A DNA stretch of 64,000 nt from Prevotella sp. P5-108 (GCF_002251385.1 NZ_NPJJ01000008.1:91307-155306), one strand, 5' to 3'. Counted from the stretch's first letter, positions 1-9,974 are shown. Notes: generated from the sequence alone by a model not told the origin. Program-made: numbers and translations.

Positions 1-2528
1 ACACCATCAGGGCATTGGCTCTGGGCGACGGGCGTCAGCACAGCCAGTGGCGCAACAAGCGGCCCGCGCCGACCAAATGGTTGGAAGCGAGCAATGATGG
101 TCTGCACTTCACCAAAGTATGCGACCTGGTGCTGGGAGGTGCCCCGCTGACCACCGTGGACATCACGCCGACCACGGCGCGCTACTTCAGAGTGGTATGG
201 AAAACCGACCGCCGTCCACTGGCCATCAGCGAGCTCAACCTGTTTACCTCCTTCCGCGTGAACCATGCCGAGGAGAAAGCCGCGTTCGGCACGCCGGTCG
301 ACTTGCCACTCTACCCCACGCCAGAGACCGACAAGGCCACGGTGCTGACAGATGTGGTAGACCTCACTCATCTCACCGACAGCACCGGAAGGCTCACGTG
401 GAAAGCGCCGATGGGCCGCTGGCGCATACTGCGCTTCGGCTACTCGCTCACGGGCAAGATGAACCATCCCGCGTCGCCCGAGGCGACCGGACTCGAGGTC
501 GACAAGATGTCGGCAGAGGCTGTACAGCGATATATAAGCACCTATCTCGCCACTTATGTCGACGCCTCGCGCGGCATGATGGGCAAACGCGGACTTCAGA
601 ACCTGCTCATCGACAGTTATGAGGCAGGAATAGCCAACTGGACGCCACGAATGGCAGAAGAGTTCAAAGCCCGACGCGGCTACGAACTGCTGCCGTGGAT
701 GCCGGCATTGGCGGGAACCATCGTAGAGAGCAGCGAAAAGACCGACCGGTTCCTCTTCGACTGGCGCCGAACCATCGGAGAGCTCATCGAGCAGAACCTC
801 TACCGCCAGGTAGCCGACACCATGAAGGCGCGGGATATGGGTACCTACTTCGAGAGCCACGAGTCGTGCCGCGTCTATGAAGCCGACGGCATGGCTGTCA
901 AGCAATACTGCACTATCCCTATGGGTGCGATGTGGGCGAGTGAACCCGTGATGCACATGAATGACCGCGGCGAGACCGGCAAGCAAGGTGACATACGCGA
1001 ATCGGCGTCTGTGGCTCACATCTATGGTCAGAATCTGGTTGCCGCCGAATCCCTTACCTCCAACGGACTGGACGGCGACGGACTGGCTTATTCCCTCACG
1101 CCCAACCTGCTCAAGCCTGTCGCCGACCTCGAATTCGCCAGCGGCGTCAACCGTATCGTCATCCACGACAGTGCCCATCAGCCGATAGATACCAAGATTC
1201 CGGGACAGGGACTGGAGGTCTACGGACAGTGGTTCCACCGTCACGAGACGTGGGCAGAGCAAGCCCGCCCGTGGGTAGACTATCTCTCGCGCACCAGTTA
1301 TATGCTCCAGCAGGGCAGATATGTCGCCGACGTGGCCTACTACTATGGCGACGACAACAATGTTACCGGTCTCTTCTACGCCAACCAGCCCCAGGTTCCG
1401 CCGACGGCGTCTTACGACTATGTCAACACGCCCGCGCTGACGGAGCAGTTGACCTGCAGCGACGGCAAGATAACCACGCCGTCGGGGATGACCTACCAGG
1501 TGCTCGCCCTCGACGCCAACACCCAGCGTATGACCGTTCCTGCGCTGCGCCACATCGCCGCGATGGTCGGCAAGGGCATGAAACTCTGCGGCGCAAGACC
1601 CCAGGCAGTGCTCAGCCTCAACGATGACAAGGCGGAGTTTGACCGCCTGGTAGCTGAGATATGGGATGCCAACCGCCCCAATGTCAAGGAGAACGCCAGC
1701 ATCGCCGACGCCCTCGCCGCATGGGGCATCGCGCCCGATTTCTACTGTGACCACATGGACAGCCTGCGCTTCGTACACCGACAGACACCACAGGCAGAGA
1801 TATACTGGGTCAACAACCGCAGCTACCAGACACGCTCTCTTGACGCGAGGTTCAGGGTGACGGGCATGAAGCCTTACTTATGGCATCCCGAGACGGGCGA
1901 GGTGAGTGCAGTAGACTACACCCCCGCTGCCGGTTATACCCAGGTAAGCCTGCAGATGAACCCCGGAGAAGCCTACTTCATCGTCTTCCGCACCGAGAGC
2001 GACCCCACGGCGGCAGAGGCTGTCAAAGTCGACGCCCAGACCGTCGCCGCCACGCTCGAGGGCCCCTGGACTGTGACCTTCCAGCCCGACAGAGGCGCAC
2101 CGGCACAGACCACGATGGCGCAGTTGTGCTCGCTCAGCGAGAGCGACGACGCGGGCATCCGCTACTTCGCCGGCACCGCCACATACCGCAAGTCTGTGAA
2201 GCTCACCAAAGCCCAGATACGCGGCAAGCGGCTCTGGATATACCTCGGGCAGATGAGCGCATTGGCAGAGGTCATCGTCAATGGCAAGAACATGGGCATA
2301 CTCTGGCGCGCTCCGTTCTCTACCGAGATTACCGACGCCCTGCGTCGTGGCAACAATGACATCGAGATACGCGTCACCACCCTCTGGCGCAACCGCATCA
2401 TCGGCGACCAGCAGCCCGATTGTCCCAAGCGTTACACCTATACCTCCTATCCTTTCTACAAGAAAGATTCCAAGTTGCAGCCTTCAGGTCTGATAGGCCC
2501 AGTGACACTGACAGAAATGCCAAGATAA
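1..2528 (+). CDS. GH106 family alpha-L-rhamnosidase-like glycoside hydrolase (5' end outside window)
   Basis: The frame is open to the left edge (codons run upstream of the TTG at 15), so the N-terminus and any signal peptide are missing; about 841 residues remain. The visible part starts in a discoidin-like stretch (SNDGLHFTKV), continues through a large catalytic region (LLIDSYEAGIANWTP, ESHESCRVYEADG, VIHDSAHQP) and ends in the C-terminal beta-sandwich typical of Glyco_hydro_106 (WIYLGQMSALAEVIVNGKN, then LWRAPFSTEI). Members of this family release L-rhamnose from pectins such as rhamnogalacturonan in the periplasm. Family assignment rests on recalled sequence resemblance. The exact linkage cannot be read from sequence. 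It is convergent with xylBA and closed by a strong hairpin. Confidence 0.82.
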   Translation, partial: TIRALALGDGRQHSQWRNKRPAPTKWLEASNDGLHFTKVCDLVLGGAPLTTVDITPTTARYFRVVWKTDRRPLAISELNLFTSFRVNHAEEKAAFGTPVDLPLYPTPETDKATVLTDVVDLTHLTDSTGRLTWKAPMGRWRILRFGYSLTGKMNHPASPEATGLEVDKMSAEAVQRYISTYLATYVDASRGMMGKRGLQNLLIDSYEAGIANWTPRMAEEFKARRGYELLPWMPALAGTIVESSEKTDRFLFDWRRTIGELIEQNLYRQVADTMKARDMGTYFESHESCRVYEADGMAVKQYCTIPMGAMWASEPVMHMNDRGETGKQGDIRESASVAHIYGQNLVAAESLTSNGLDGDGLAYSLTPNLLKPVADLEFASGVNRIVIHDSAHQPIDTKIPGQGLEVYGQWFHRHETWAEQARPWVDYLSRTSYMLQQGRYVADVAYYYGDDNNVTGLFYANQPQVPPTASYDYVNTPALTEQLTCSDGKITTPSGMTYQVLALDANTQRMTVPALRHIAAMVGKGMKLCGARPQAVLSLNDDKAEFDRLVAEIWDANRPNVKENASIADALAAWGIAPDFYCDHMDSLRFVHRQTPQAEIYWVNNRSYQTRSLDARFRVTGMKPYLWHPETGEVSAVDYTPAAGYTQVSLQMNPGEAYFIVFRTESDPTAAEAVKVDAQTVAATLEGPWTVTFQPDRGAPAQTTMAQLCSLSESDDAGIRYFAGTATYRKSVKLTKAQIRGKRLWIYLGQMSALAEVIVNGKNMGILWRAPFSTEITDALRRGNNDIEIRVTTLWRNRIIGDQQPDCPKRYTYTSYPFYKKDSKLQPSGLIGPVTLTEMPR

Positions 2529-2560
2529 CAACAAAAATCACCGATTTCATCGATAAAACA

Positions 2561-2617
2561 GCGGTGGGGCAGACTCCAGACACACATCTGGCTTCTGCCC
2601 CACCGCTTGTTTGTTTG
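2561..2617 (+). terminator. Rho-independent terminator of the GH106 gene
   Basis: A 13-bp perfect stem, GCGGTGGGGCAGA at 2561-2573 with TCTGCCCCACCGC at 2594-2606, is followed by TTGTTTGTTTG. It lies 33 bp past the stop codon. Confidence 0.85.
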
Positions 2618-2631
2618 CCACCGCCAACAGC

Positions 2632-2736
2632 CATCCCGGCACACGCCAAGCTCATCCCAGCGATGCCACATATCATCCCCCTGCGCCCCAAGGTCACCCC
2701 CACTCTCGTCAAGGTCACCCCCACGCTTCCAAATGC
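2632..2736. repeat. Five degenerate 21-bp tandem units between GH106 and xylA
   Basis: Units start at 2632, 2653, 2674, 2695 and 2716 and each begins CAtCCC or CACCCCC; the fourth and fifth share CACCCCCAC, and the third and fourth end in CAAGGT. The period is a multiple of three, so the plus strand reads as a heptapeptide repeat (K-V-T-P-T-L-V/P) and the minus strand as G-V-T-L-x-R-x. I see no convincing gene here; it sits between two convergent terminators. Confidence 0.75.
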
Positions 2737-2738
2737 AT

Positions 2739-2781
2739 CTAAAAGAAAAGCCGCCAGCTAAACTCACGTTCTGCTGACGGC
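2739..2781 (-). terminator. Terminator of the xylBA operon
   Basis: On the minus strand GCCGTCAGC (2781-2773) pairs with GCTGGCGGC (2758-2750), with one G-T wobble, followed by TTTTCTTTTAG. It is about 50 bp past the xylA stop. Confidence 0.75.
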
Positions 2782-2833
2782 ACATTTATGAAAAAAGTGT
2801 AATTGTGTAGCCTTAATATTGCCTATATCATAG

Positions 2834-4153
2834 TTATTTACAGTTGAGTGCTACGATGGTTTCATAGAGTTCCTGCTTACCCGAGATTTGGGCAGGCTCA
2901 CCGTGCTCCTTGGCGTAAGCCACGAGGTCCTCGAGCGAGAGTTTGCCATCCTCGAAGTCCTTGCCCTTGCCACTGTCAAACGAAGCGTAACGCTCCTTGA
3001 CCATGCGGGGCAGCTCGCTGTTTTCGAGGATTTCGGCTGCGTTCTCGAGCGCACGAGCCATAGCGTCCATACCACTGATGTGGGCGATGAAGATATCCTC
3101 GGGGTCGGTAGAGTTACGGCGCAGTTTGGCGTCGAAGTTAGAGCCACCGTTGCCGAGACCACCGTTGCGGATAATCTGCATCATGGCCTGGGTGAGTTCG
3201 AAGTTGTCGATGGGGAACTGGTCAGTATCCCATCCGTTCTGGGCGTCGCCACGGTTGGCGTCGATGCTGCCCAGCATGCCGTTGTCGACGGCAACAGCCA
3301 GTTCATGCTCAAAGGTATGGCCGGCGAGTGTGGCGTGGTTGACCTCGATGTTTACCTTGAAGTCGTCCTGCAGGTTGTGAGCGCGCAGGAAGCCTACTAC
3401 CGTCTCTACATCGACATCATACTGGTGCTTGGTAGGCTCCATGGGCTTGGGTTCGATGAGGAAGGTGCCGGTGAACCCCTTGGCGCGGGCATAGTCGCGT
3501 GCAGCGGTAAGCATCTGAGCCAGATGTTCCTTCTCACGCTTCATATCGGTGTTGAGCAGGCTCATATAACCCTCGCGTCCACCCCAGAACACGTAATTCT
3601 GACCACCCAGTTTGATGGTGGCGTCGATGGCGTTCTTGATTTGCACGGCAGCGCGAGCCACTACATCGAAGTTGGGATTGGTGGCAGCACCGTTCATATA
3701 GCGCTTGTCGCTGAATACGTTGGCAGTACCCCAGAGCAGACGGATGTCGTCGGCGGCAGCCATCTTTTCGAGCGCATAGTCGGTGATGGCCTTCATGTTG
3801 GCCTCGTATTCGTCGATATCGTCGGCGGGGTCGATGAGGTCCACATCGTGGAAGCAGAAATAGTGGATGCCCAGCTTCTCCATGATTTCAAAGCCTGCGT
3901 CCATCTTGTCCTTGGCGCGCTGCAGAGCGCTGTCGGCCTTGTCCCACTCGTAGGAGCGTGTCTGTCCGCCAAACTGGTCACCGCTTGCGGCGCCCAGTGT
4001 GTGCCACCACGCCATTGCGAACTTCAACCAGTCCTTCATTTTCTTACCTGCAACTACTTTGTTTTCGTCGTAGTAGTGAAAAGCCATAGGGTTCTTGCTG
4101 GCAGTGCCCTCAAAGGGGATTTTGCCAATCTGTGGAAAATACTCTTTTGCCAT
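2834..4153 (-). CDS. xylA: Xylose isomerase
   Basis: This 439-residue protein interconverts D-xylose and D-xylulose in the cytoplasm, the first step of the isomerase pathway. It matches the long class II xylose isomerases over its full length. Visible hallmarks are the catalytic His motif CFHDVDL (H102, D105), VFWGGREGY near 188-196, metal-ligand [11 protein letters not shown] from E234, [10 protein letters not shown] around E270/H273, and GSIDANRGD near 295-303. The gene is second in an operon, 35 bp downstream of xylB on the same strand, so isomerase and kinase are co-expressed. A putative xylose symporter is encoded about 17 kb away rather than in this operon. Confidence 0.97.
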   Translation of the reverse strand: MAKEYFPQIGKIPFEGTASKNPMAFHYYDENKVVAGKKMKDWLKFAMAWWHTLGAASGDQFGGQTRSYEWDKADSALQRAKDKMDAGFEIMEKLGIHYFCFHDVDLIDPADDIDEYEANMKAITDYALEKMAAADDIRLLWGTANVFSDKRYMNGAATNPNFDVVARAAVQIKNAIDATIKLGGQNYVFWGGREGYMSLLNTDMKREKEHLAQMLTAARDYARAKGFTGTFLIEPKPMEPTKHQYDVDVETVVGFLRAHNLQDDFKVNIEVNHATLAGHTFEHELAVAVDNGMLGSIDANRGDAQNGWDTDQFPIDNFELTQAMMQIIRNGGLGNGGSNFDAKLRRNSTDPEDIFIAHISGMDAMARALENAAEILENSELPRMVKERYASFDSGKGKDFEDGKLSLEDLVAYAKEHGEPAQISGKQELYETIVALNCK

Positions 4154-4188
4154 AATTAGTACATATAAGTTTTATTATATTTAGATTG

Positions 4189-5688
4189 TCATGTCATTGG
4201 TAGCAATATACCTTTCCATTCGGCATAAGCCTGTGCATACTGCGCACGTTTCTGTTCATCGGGCTCAATCACGGCAAGCCTGCGCAAGGTAGCAAACGCC
4301 TCTTCGTGACTGCTGTAGATGCCGCAGCCCATGCCGGCACCCTTTGCGGCGCCCACGCTGCCGTCGGTCTCATAGAGTTCGATGGTCGCTCCCGAGGTGG
4401 TGGCGAGCGCCTCGCGGAATACCGGGCTCAGGAACATATTCGCCTTTCCCGCGTGTATCTTGCGGATGTCCATGCCCATCTCTGCCATCACCTCCATGCC
4501 GTAGCAGAAGCTGAACACGATGCCTTCCTGGGCAGCGCGCACCAGATGAGCCTGTGTATGGTGGTTGAAATCGATGCCGTGGATGGAGCATCCCACCTCC
4601 CGGTTCTCCAGCACCCGCTCGGCACCATTGCCGAAGGGGATGATGCGCAGTCCGTCGGCACCTGGTGCCACACCTTCAGCCATCGCGTTCATGTCGGCAT
4701 AAGAGATGCCCTGGGGAGCCACGTTGCGGCGCATCCACGCATTGAGGATGCCGGTGCCGTTGATACACAGGAGCACGCCCAGACGCGTGAGGTCCTCAGT
4801 ATAATTAACATGCGCGAAGGTATTTACCCTACTCTTTTTATCATAATTAACATCGCCTAACACTCCATACACTACACCCGACGTACCAGCCGTTGAGGCT
4901 ATCTCGCCGGGATTGAAGACATTCAGACTGAGCGCGTTGTTGGGCTGGTCGCCAGCGCGGTAGCTGATAGGCGTACCTTCGCTGAGTCCCAGCTCGTCAG
5001 CCACCTCACGGCTCACGCGGCTCTGCACATCGAAGGTAGGCACGATGTCGGCGAGGATGTCTCTGTCGAAACCATAGTAATCGAGGAGGAAGCCGGCGAC
5101 AGCGTGGGCCTGAAAATCCCAGAACATACCCTCGGAGAGACCCGATACGGTGGTGTTGATGACGCCGCTGAGTTTCATGGCGAGGTAGTCGCCGGGCAGC
5201 ATCACCTTGTATATACGCTCATAGACCTCGGGCTCGTTGTCCTTGACCCACGCCAGTTTGGCGGCGGTGAAGTTTCCGGGCGAGTTGAGCAGATGCGACA
5301 GACAGCGGTCGCTGCCCAGGTCGGCAAAAGCCCTCTCTCCATAGGGTACAGCACGCGAATCGCACCAGATAATGGCGTCGCGCACGGGCCGTTGTGCCTT
5401 GTCGACACACACCAGACCATGCATCTGATAAGAGATGCCAATCGCCCGGATGTCGTCGCCCTTGGCGCCACTCTCGGCCATGATGCGGGCAAGCGCCAGT
5501 TTGGCATTGGCCCACCACATTTCAGGGTCTTGCTCAGCCCAACCGTTTCTGATTGATTTAATCGGTGCTTCGTGCTCGGGGTAGAAAGCCGTAGCCACAC
5601 ACTCTCCGGAGTTGACATCTACCAGAGAAGCCTTGACCGAGCTGCTGCCCACGTCAAAGCCCAACAACAAATGTTTGTTCATACTCAA
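4189..5688 (-). CDS. xylB: Xylulokinase
   Basis: The 499-residue FGGY-family kinase phosphorylates D-xylulose to D-xylulose 5-phosphate, feeding the pentose phosphate pathway. The N-terminal phosphate-binding loop LGFDVGSSSVKASLVD is at residues 9-24. GISYQMHGLV, the substrate-site motif typical of xylulokinases, follows, and the C-terminal ATPase half (STAGTSGVVYG, TTSGATIELYETDGSVGAAKGAG) is intact. Length is normal. It is the first gene of the xylBA operon, with a promoter about 40 bp upstream. Confidence 0.96.
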   Translation of the reverse strand: MSMNKHLLLGFDVGSSSVKASLVDVNSGECVATAFYPEHEAPIKSIRNGWAEQDPEMWWANAKLALARIMAESGAKGDDIRAIGISYQMHGLVCVDKAQRPVRDAIIWCDSRAVPYGERAFADLGSDRCLSHLLNSPGNFTAAKLAWVKDNEPEVYERIYKVMLPGDYLAMKLSGVINTTVSGLSEGMFWDFQAHAVAGFLLDYYGFDRDILADIVPTFDVQSRVSREVADELGLSEGTPISYRAGDQPNNALSLNVFNPGEIASTAGTSGVVYGVLGDVNYDKKSRVNTFAHVNYTEDLTRLGVLLCINGTGILNAWMRRNVAPQGISYADMNAMAEGVAPGADGLRIIPFGNGAERVLENREVGCSIHGIDFNHHTQAHLVRAAQEGIVFSFCYGMEVMAEMGMDIRKIHAGKANMFLSPVFREALATTSGATIELYETDGSVGAAKGAGMGCGIYSSHEEAFATLRRLAVIEPDEQKRAQYAQAYAEWKGILLPMT

Positions 5689-5726
5689 TACGTATGTTTA
5701 GGTTTTATTTTTTATTTCTTACGTTG

Positions 5727-5759
5727 CAAAGATATAAAATATCTGAGAATTGACGCAAG
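5727..5759 (-). promoter_or_regulatory. Putative Bacteroidetes-type promoter of xylBA
   Basis: The minus strand carries the -7 box TATCTTTG (5734-5727), followed by C. A weak -33 match, CTTG (5759-5756), lies 21 bp upstream. The leader contains ATAAAACCTAAA, which is also present in the leader of the xylE-like gene. The -7 box is a full consensus match; the -33 call is tentative. Confidence 0.65.
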
Positions 5760-5891
5760 AGATTGCCTTTTTTATTACTCTTGCGCGCAATATTTTTAAG
5801 GAACCCCCTTCTGCGCTGGCTCCTACGAGGTTAGGCAGCCCCTCTCGACCATCCCGAAACCACCGACCGTCATGCCGCAGCCACCTTTGCC

Positions 5892-5981
5892 GGCTCGTAA
5901 CTATTGACACGAGCCCACGTATCATAAATCACGAGCCCACGTTTCTTATGTCACGAGCCCTCGTGCCTACTGATACGAACC
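5892..5981. repeat. 90-bp intergenic element, copy A (three 22-bp units with inverted ends)
   Basis: The element opens with GGCTCGTA (5892-5899) and an 8-bp gap. Three 22-bp units follow at 5908, 5930 and 5952, each a CACGAGCCCACG-type core plus a 10-bp spacer. It ends with TACGAACC (5974-5981), near the reverse complement of the left end. The first two cores are identical. Copies B (35781) and C (50640) have exactly the same geometry. It lies about 190 bp past the stop of the GH2 gene and beyond that gene's terminator hairpin. Confidence 0.85.
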
Positions 5982-6019
5982 GCCCATGGCCATCGCGGCG
6001 GCGCCCTACTTGACCGCCG

Positions 6020-6080
6020 GGCATAAAGAAAGCCATTGCACCGACCCTGGCTATGATGGTCGGGGATGGTGCAATGGCTT
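6020..6080 (-). terminator. Terminator of the GH2 gene
   Basis: AAGCCATTGCACC (6030-6042) and GGTGCAATGGCTT (6068-6080) form a 13-bp perfect stem. On the minus strand it is followed by TCTTTATGC. It lies about 90 bp beyond the stop at 6169. Confidence 0.75.
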
Positions 6081-6168
6081 GCTTGTGGCGCGCGGGGGCT
6101 TAACGGCAGCGTGCGGTGGCTTGGATGCAGCCAGCCTTGTCGCCTGCTGCTGCGGCTTGGGCTGCGGG

Positions 6169-9100
6169 CTATTCTGCCTTGCCGTTGAAGGCGTTTACCT
6201 CGATGTGGGGCTGGCTGTCGCGGCAGTCTTCGTCGGCAAACTCCACCGTGACATCGCGGCTCTCGCCCGGCATCAGCGCAAAGTAGTTGTCGCTATAGAC
6301 CACGGGCAGTATCTGCTCGCCGTCGTCGCCCTTGAGGCAGAGGCGTATCATGAGTGTGGGCGTGTCGGAGGTGTTGGTCACCGTCAGTTGTCCATGCCAG
6401 GTTTCGCCCTGTCGGCTGAAATTCTCGCGGAGCGTAAGGCGTGTCACGGGCAGATGCTTCAGCGCGCTGTAACACTCGGGGCTGGCTGCCTGTACGTAGA
6501 AGTTGTCTGAGCGCAGATACCCCCTCTCGTAGAGTCTCAGCCGGAGATAGCCCACCGAGAGGCTGTCGGGCATGCGCACCGCCGCCACATCGGTGGTGGC
6601 GTCGGCATAGGCGTCTACCCATAGCGAGTCGGTGCGTATCACCCTGCCCCGCATGTCTATTGTCTCTATCAGCGCCTCCATGTCGCAGTGGGTAACGGGG
6701 GTGATGTTGACCACCTGCACCTTGCGGGTATGGGCGTTGTACATGATGTGGAGCGGCTCACACGCCTTGCGGGCTCCGAAGTAGGCTGCCGTAGGCTCGA
6801 GATAGTAGTCGTAGGTCTGCCATACCATCGACGGCCATGCCGGATGCGACATCCAGATGAGCAGTCCCTGTCTATCTTGCTGCGCCGACTCGTACATGGC
6901 GCGATAGCCGTCGTAGTTGATCCACTGTGCCCACTCGGCAAACTGGCGTGCGTCGGCAGCGGGTCCGAAACGGCGCTGCATCATATCCAGGAATGTCGAG
7001 CCCCGCTGCGCGCCCTTCTGGGTGAAGTCGTGCTGCGCCCATCCCTCACCGATAGGCCAGAGGTCGGCTGGGCTGAGCATGCGGCGCAGGCTCTCGATGG
7101 TGGGAATGTTGGGCATACCGCGCTCGGAGTGCAGTCGGTGGCTCTGGCTGGTAAAGTATTCTTCGGCTTCGACCGCCCGGTAGGGGCCATGACCCGACAC
7201 ACCGTCGTCGGCAGAACTGGAGATGTAGCCCAAGCCCGGATGGAGCAGATCTACCTGGCGGCGCAGGGCACTGTCGAGCTCGGCAGGCGGATAGCCCTCG
7301 TTGCGGCCCACGTAGATGGCTATCGAGGCGTGGCGTCGTATGCGGCGGATATAGTCTTCGGCATTGGCCATGAAGAGACGGTTGTCATAAGGGTCGGGGC
7401 CGTCCCAAGGGTTGGCGAGCCAGAAGTCTTGCCAGAGCAGCAGACCATGGCGGTCGCAGGCTTCATAGAGTTCGCGGTCGCCGGTCTGTCCTACCCAGTT
7501 GCGTATCATATTGAAGTTCATCTCCTTGTGATACCTCACCGCGCGGTCGTACTCTCTGCCTCGGTAGCAGAGGTTGGTCTCGGAGAAACCCCAGTTGCCG
7601 CCCAGCGGAACCACACGGCGGTGGTTGACAAAGAACTGCAGACGGGTGCCCATCTCCTTGTAGGTCATCTGTCGTATGCCAGCCTGGTAGTGGAGCGAGT
7701 CTATCTGCTCACGACCCTCAAGAAGGGCAAAACCGGCCCGGTAGAGGTGGGGATTGCCATAGCCCACGGGCCACCAGAGGTACATGGGCTGGCGCCGCAG
7801 TTGGGCAAACTCGTCGGGCGAGAAAGTCACCTCGCGGCTCTCGCGGGGCTGGAGCGTCACCTGTCGGGCAAAGTCTATCGCCCCTATCCATCCGCGCAGC
7901 GTAGCCACCACGGCGGTGTCGCGGTGGTTGGTGACCCACACCTTGGGGGTCATCGTGGCGAGCGAGTCGGCGGGGTCTATGCGACTGTCTACCAGCGGGT
8001 CTGCCAGGCTCACGCCGCCATTGGCACTCAGGTAAACATCGTTCCAGATGCCGGTCTCGCGGCCGGGCGTAGAGGTCATCCAGTCCCATCCTATCGAGGC
8101 ATGGAAGGTGGGGTTGTCGGCTCCCAGCACGCCGCCGTTCATGTCGGTGCTCTCGGTGGTCTTCTGCTTGACTGCGCCGAAATGGGCGGGGCGTTCCACC
8201 CTCACCTCGAGGCGGTTGCCCGTGGGCAGGAGACAGCCGGTCACATCGAAGCGTCCACGCATGAAGGCTCCCTCTATGCGCCCGAGGTCATGGCCGTTGA
8301 GGCGGACAGAGGCTTTCCAGTTGATACCATCGAAGTTGAGGAACACATGGCGCCCCTCGTACTCGGCCGGGGCGTCGAAGGTGGTGGTATAGGTAAAGTC
8401 GGAATGGAAAAACGACTCTGAAACCATGCGTAGGTTGTCGGCGTGGTTGGTATTGGGCACCGCACCTATATTAATATAACTCTGCAGGGCTGTGGCGGGC
8501 ACCGTGGCAAGTACAGAGTCTGCCGCCCCGTCGCGGAAGAGCCTCCAGTCGCCTCCGTTGAGGTAGTATCGGCCGTGGACCATACCCTGCCGCTCGGCGG
8601 GTATGGCAGAGAGACCTCCGCGCCCCATCACCTGGAGTTCGCTCAGCGCATAGTGGCCCGACGGGTCGGGCTGGCGCATCATGAGTTTGACATAGCGGGC
8701 GGTGAAATGATGGCGAAGAGTCTGCACGCCACCCTTGACCTTGATGCGGCCCAGGTCGCCTATCTGCTGCCACTGGTCGCCGTCATTGGAGACGAGTATC
8801 TCGCCACGGCGGGCGGGGTGTATCCAGTGCATCACCACGCGGTCGGCTATCACCGGCGTGCCCAGGTCGACCATGAGCCACTCGTCGGCGCCTCCGGCAC
8901 TCATCCACGCACTGGTATAACAGGATGAGGGCAGCGCCAGCTGCTCACGGCCGTGGCGCATGGGTCGTGCCTCGTAGAACCGCCAGTAGGTGCAGCCCGT
9001 CATGTGGAGCCTTATGCGTAGATGGGAGTAGCGTCCGGGCTTGGAGAAGGGTATCTGCTTCTTGACCAGTCGTATGGGCAGCCGCACGGGGTCTTCCTGC

Positions 9101-9675
9101 TTGTTGGGGTCGTTGCTTCCGGTGTGTCGGGTAGGCTCGCCGGGCATACCGTCGCCCCGCTCTCCGCCCACGAGGGTCCATGTCTTGCCGTCGTTGGAGG
9201 CAAGGAAGTCTATGGCGTAGCCTCCGGTGCCCCGGCCGGGCTGATAGACGGGTTCGGCGAGGATGTCGAAGGCATCGATGTCTACATCCATCGCCGTCCA
9301 GTCAAACTGCACGAAGGTATCTTCGCCCTTGACCATCAGACGGGTATGCACGTTGCCGTCGAGCAGTTTCTCGGCATCGCGGCGCGCCACCACGCCGTCG
9401 GGCATAGACACCTGCAGACGGCAGGGCTCGCCCCGGTATACGGTACCGTCGGTGACGAGCTGTCCGGTGAGGTTGGCATCGAGTGATGAAGAATGATAGA
9501 CCATGCGGTGGAGAGCCGTATTGCGGTAGTCGAAGTCACGGCGGAGCGTGGGGGCGAAACTCTCAGACTGGCGGCCTGGGTAGACACCTATGCCACGCGT
9601 GGTCTGGCGCTGTGCATGGGTGGGTATGGCGTTGACAAACATCATAGCAACGAGTGTAATCAGTATTTTTTTCAT
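6169..9675 (-). CDS. Secreted GH2 family beta-mannosidase/exo-glucosaminidase-like enzyme with discoidin-like modules
   Basis: The preferred start gives an 1168-residue protein beginning MKKILITLVAMMF with a signal peptide ending near THAQ; a longer frame to 9717 would bury that signal. Residues about 100-390 contain two F5/8-type C (discoidin-like) carbohydrate-binding stretches (DAFDILAEPVYQPG, WMSAGGADEWLMVDLG). A GH2 sugar-binding, Ig-like and TIM-barrel arrangement follows. Clan A signatures are visible: the acid/base in YVGRNEG and the nucleophile region SERGMPNIP. The closest remembered relatives are mannosidases and exo-beta-D-glucosaminidases. Substrate is unknown; the neighbouring GH3, xyl and GH106 genes suggest plant glycan use. 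It has its own promoter and terminator. Confidence 0.82.
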   Translation of the reverse strand: MKKILITLVAMMFVNAIPTHAQRQTTRGIGVYPGRQSESFAPTLRRDFDYRNTALHRMVYHSSSLDANLTGQLVTDGTVYRGEPCRLQVSMPDGVVARRDAEKLLDGNVHTRLMVKGEDTFVQFDWTAMDVDIDAFDILAEPVYQPGRGTGGYAIDFLASNDGKTWTLVGGERGDGMPGEPTRHTGSNDPNKQEDPVRLPIRLVKKQIPFSKPGRYSHLRIRLHMTGCTYWRFYEARPMRHGREQLALPSSCYTSAWMSAGGADEWLMVDLGTPVIADRVVMHWIHPARRGEILVSNDGDQWQQIGDLGRIKVKGGVQTLRHHFTARYVKLMMRQPDPSGHYALSELQVMGRGGLSAIPAERQGMVHGRYYLNGGDWRLFRDGAADSVLATVPATALQSYINIGAVPNTNHADNLRMVSESFFHSDFTYTTTFDAPAEYEGRHVFLNFDGINWKASVRLNGHDLGRIEGAFMRGRFDVTGCLLPTGNRLEVRVERPAHFGAVKQKTTESTDMNGGVLGADNPTFHASIGWDWMTSTPGRETGIWNDVYLSANGGVSLADPLVDSRIDPADSLATMTPKVWVTNHRDTAVVATLRGWIGAIDFARQVTLQPRESREVTFSPDEFAQLRRQPMYLWWPVGYGNPHLYRAGFALLEGREQIDSLHYQAGIRQMTYKEMGTRLQFFVNHRRVVPLGGNWGFSETNLCYRGREYDRAVRYHKEMNFNMIRNWVGQTGDRELYEACDRHGLLLWQDFWLANPWDGPDPYDNRLFMANAEDYIRRIRRHASIAIYVGRNEGYPPAELDSALRRQVDLLHPGLGYISSSADDGVSGHGPYRAVEAEEYFTSQSHRLHSERGMPNIPTIESLRRMLSPADLWPIGEGWAQHDFTQKGAQRGSTFLDMMQRRFGPAADARQFAEWAQWINYDGYRAMYESAQQDRQGLLIWMSHPAWPSMVWQTYDYYLEPTAAYFGARKACEPLHIMYNAHTRKVQVVNITPVTHCDMEALIETIDMRGRVIRTDSLWVDAYADATTDVAAVRMPDSLSVGYLRLRLYERGYLRSDNFYVQAASPECYSALKHLPVTRLTLRENFSRQGETWHGQLTVTNTSDTPTLMIRLCLKGDDGEQILPVVYSDNYFALMPGESRDVTVEFADEDCRDSQPHIEVNAFNGKAE

Positions 9676-9742
9676 CTCTATCAGGTTTGTGGTCTGCGTC
9701 GGGTAGCTCGCAGACATGATGGTAATGACTAACTATAGTGTA

Positions 9743-9750
9743 CAAAATTA
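9743..9750 (-). promoter_or_regulatory. -7 box of the GH2 gene promoter
   Basis: TAATTTTG on the minus strand, 67 bp upstream of the chosen ATG, fits TAnnTTTG. No good -33 box is visible. The rest of the 330-bp gap up to the GH3 gene shows no gene. Confidence 0.5.
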
Positions 9751-9974
9751 CTATTTTCTGCCTATCCATGGAAAGAAAAGCGCAACTTTGTGCTGCAGAA
9801 TGGCATTTTTACAAGATATCCTGGCAGAGACGCCTGCCCCTCACTGCGGAGGAAAGTAGGGAAAAAGCGAAGAAAAGTCCGGCCCGGCTCAACTTTTGCA
9901 CAAAAAAGATGACAAAAATGACCTTATGCACAAAGATTTATCATTAATTATGTGTACATGTCAAGGATTTGTGG

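Noticed and set aside
2888..4159. Long plus-strand ORF (423 codons) opposite xylA
   Set aside because: Exact mirror of the xylA frame; a GC-rich codon-biased gene gives such shadows. No domain resemblance.
5892..5981. CRISPR array (22-bp period)
   Set aside because: Spacers are only 10 bp, cores vary and invert between copies, and no cas genes are in the window.
6688..8421. Plus-strand ORF of 577 codons opposite the GH2 gene
   Set aside because: Antisense of GH2 catalytic region; no start signal or domain.
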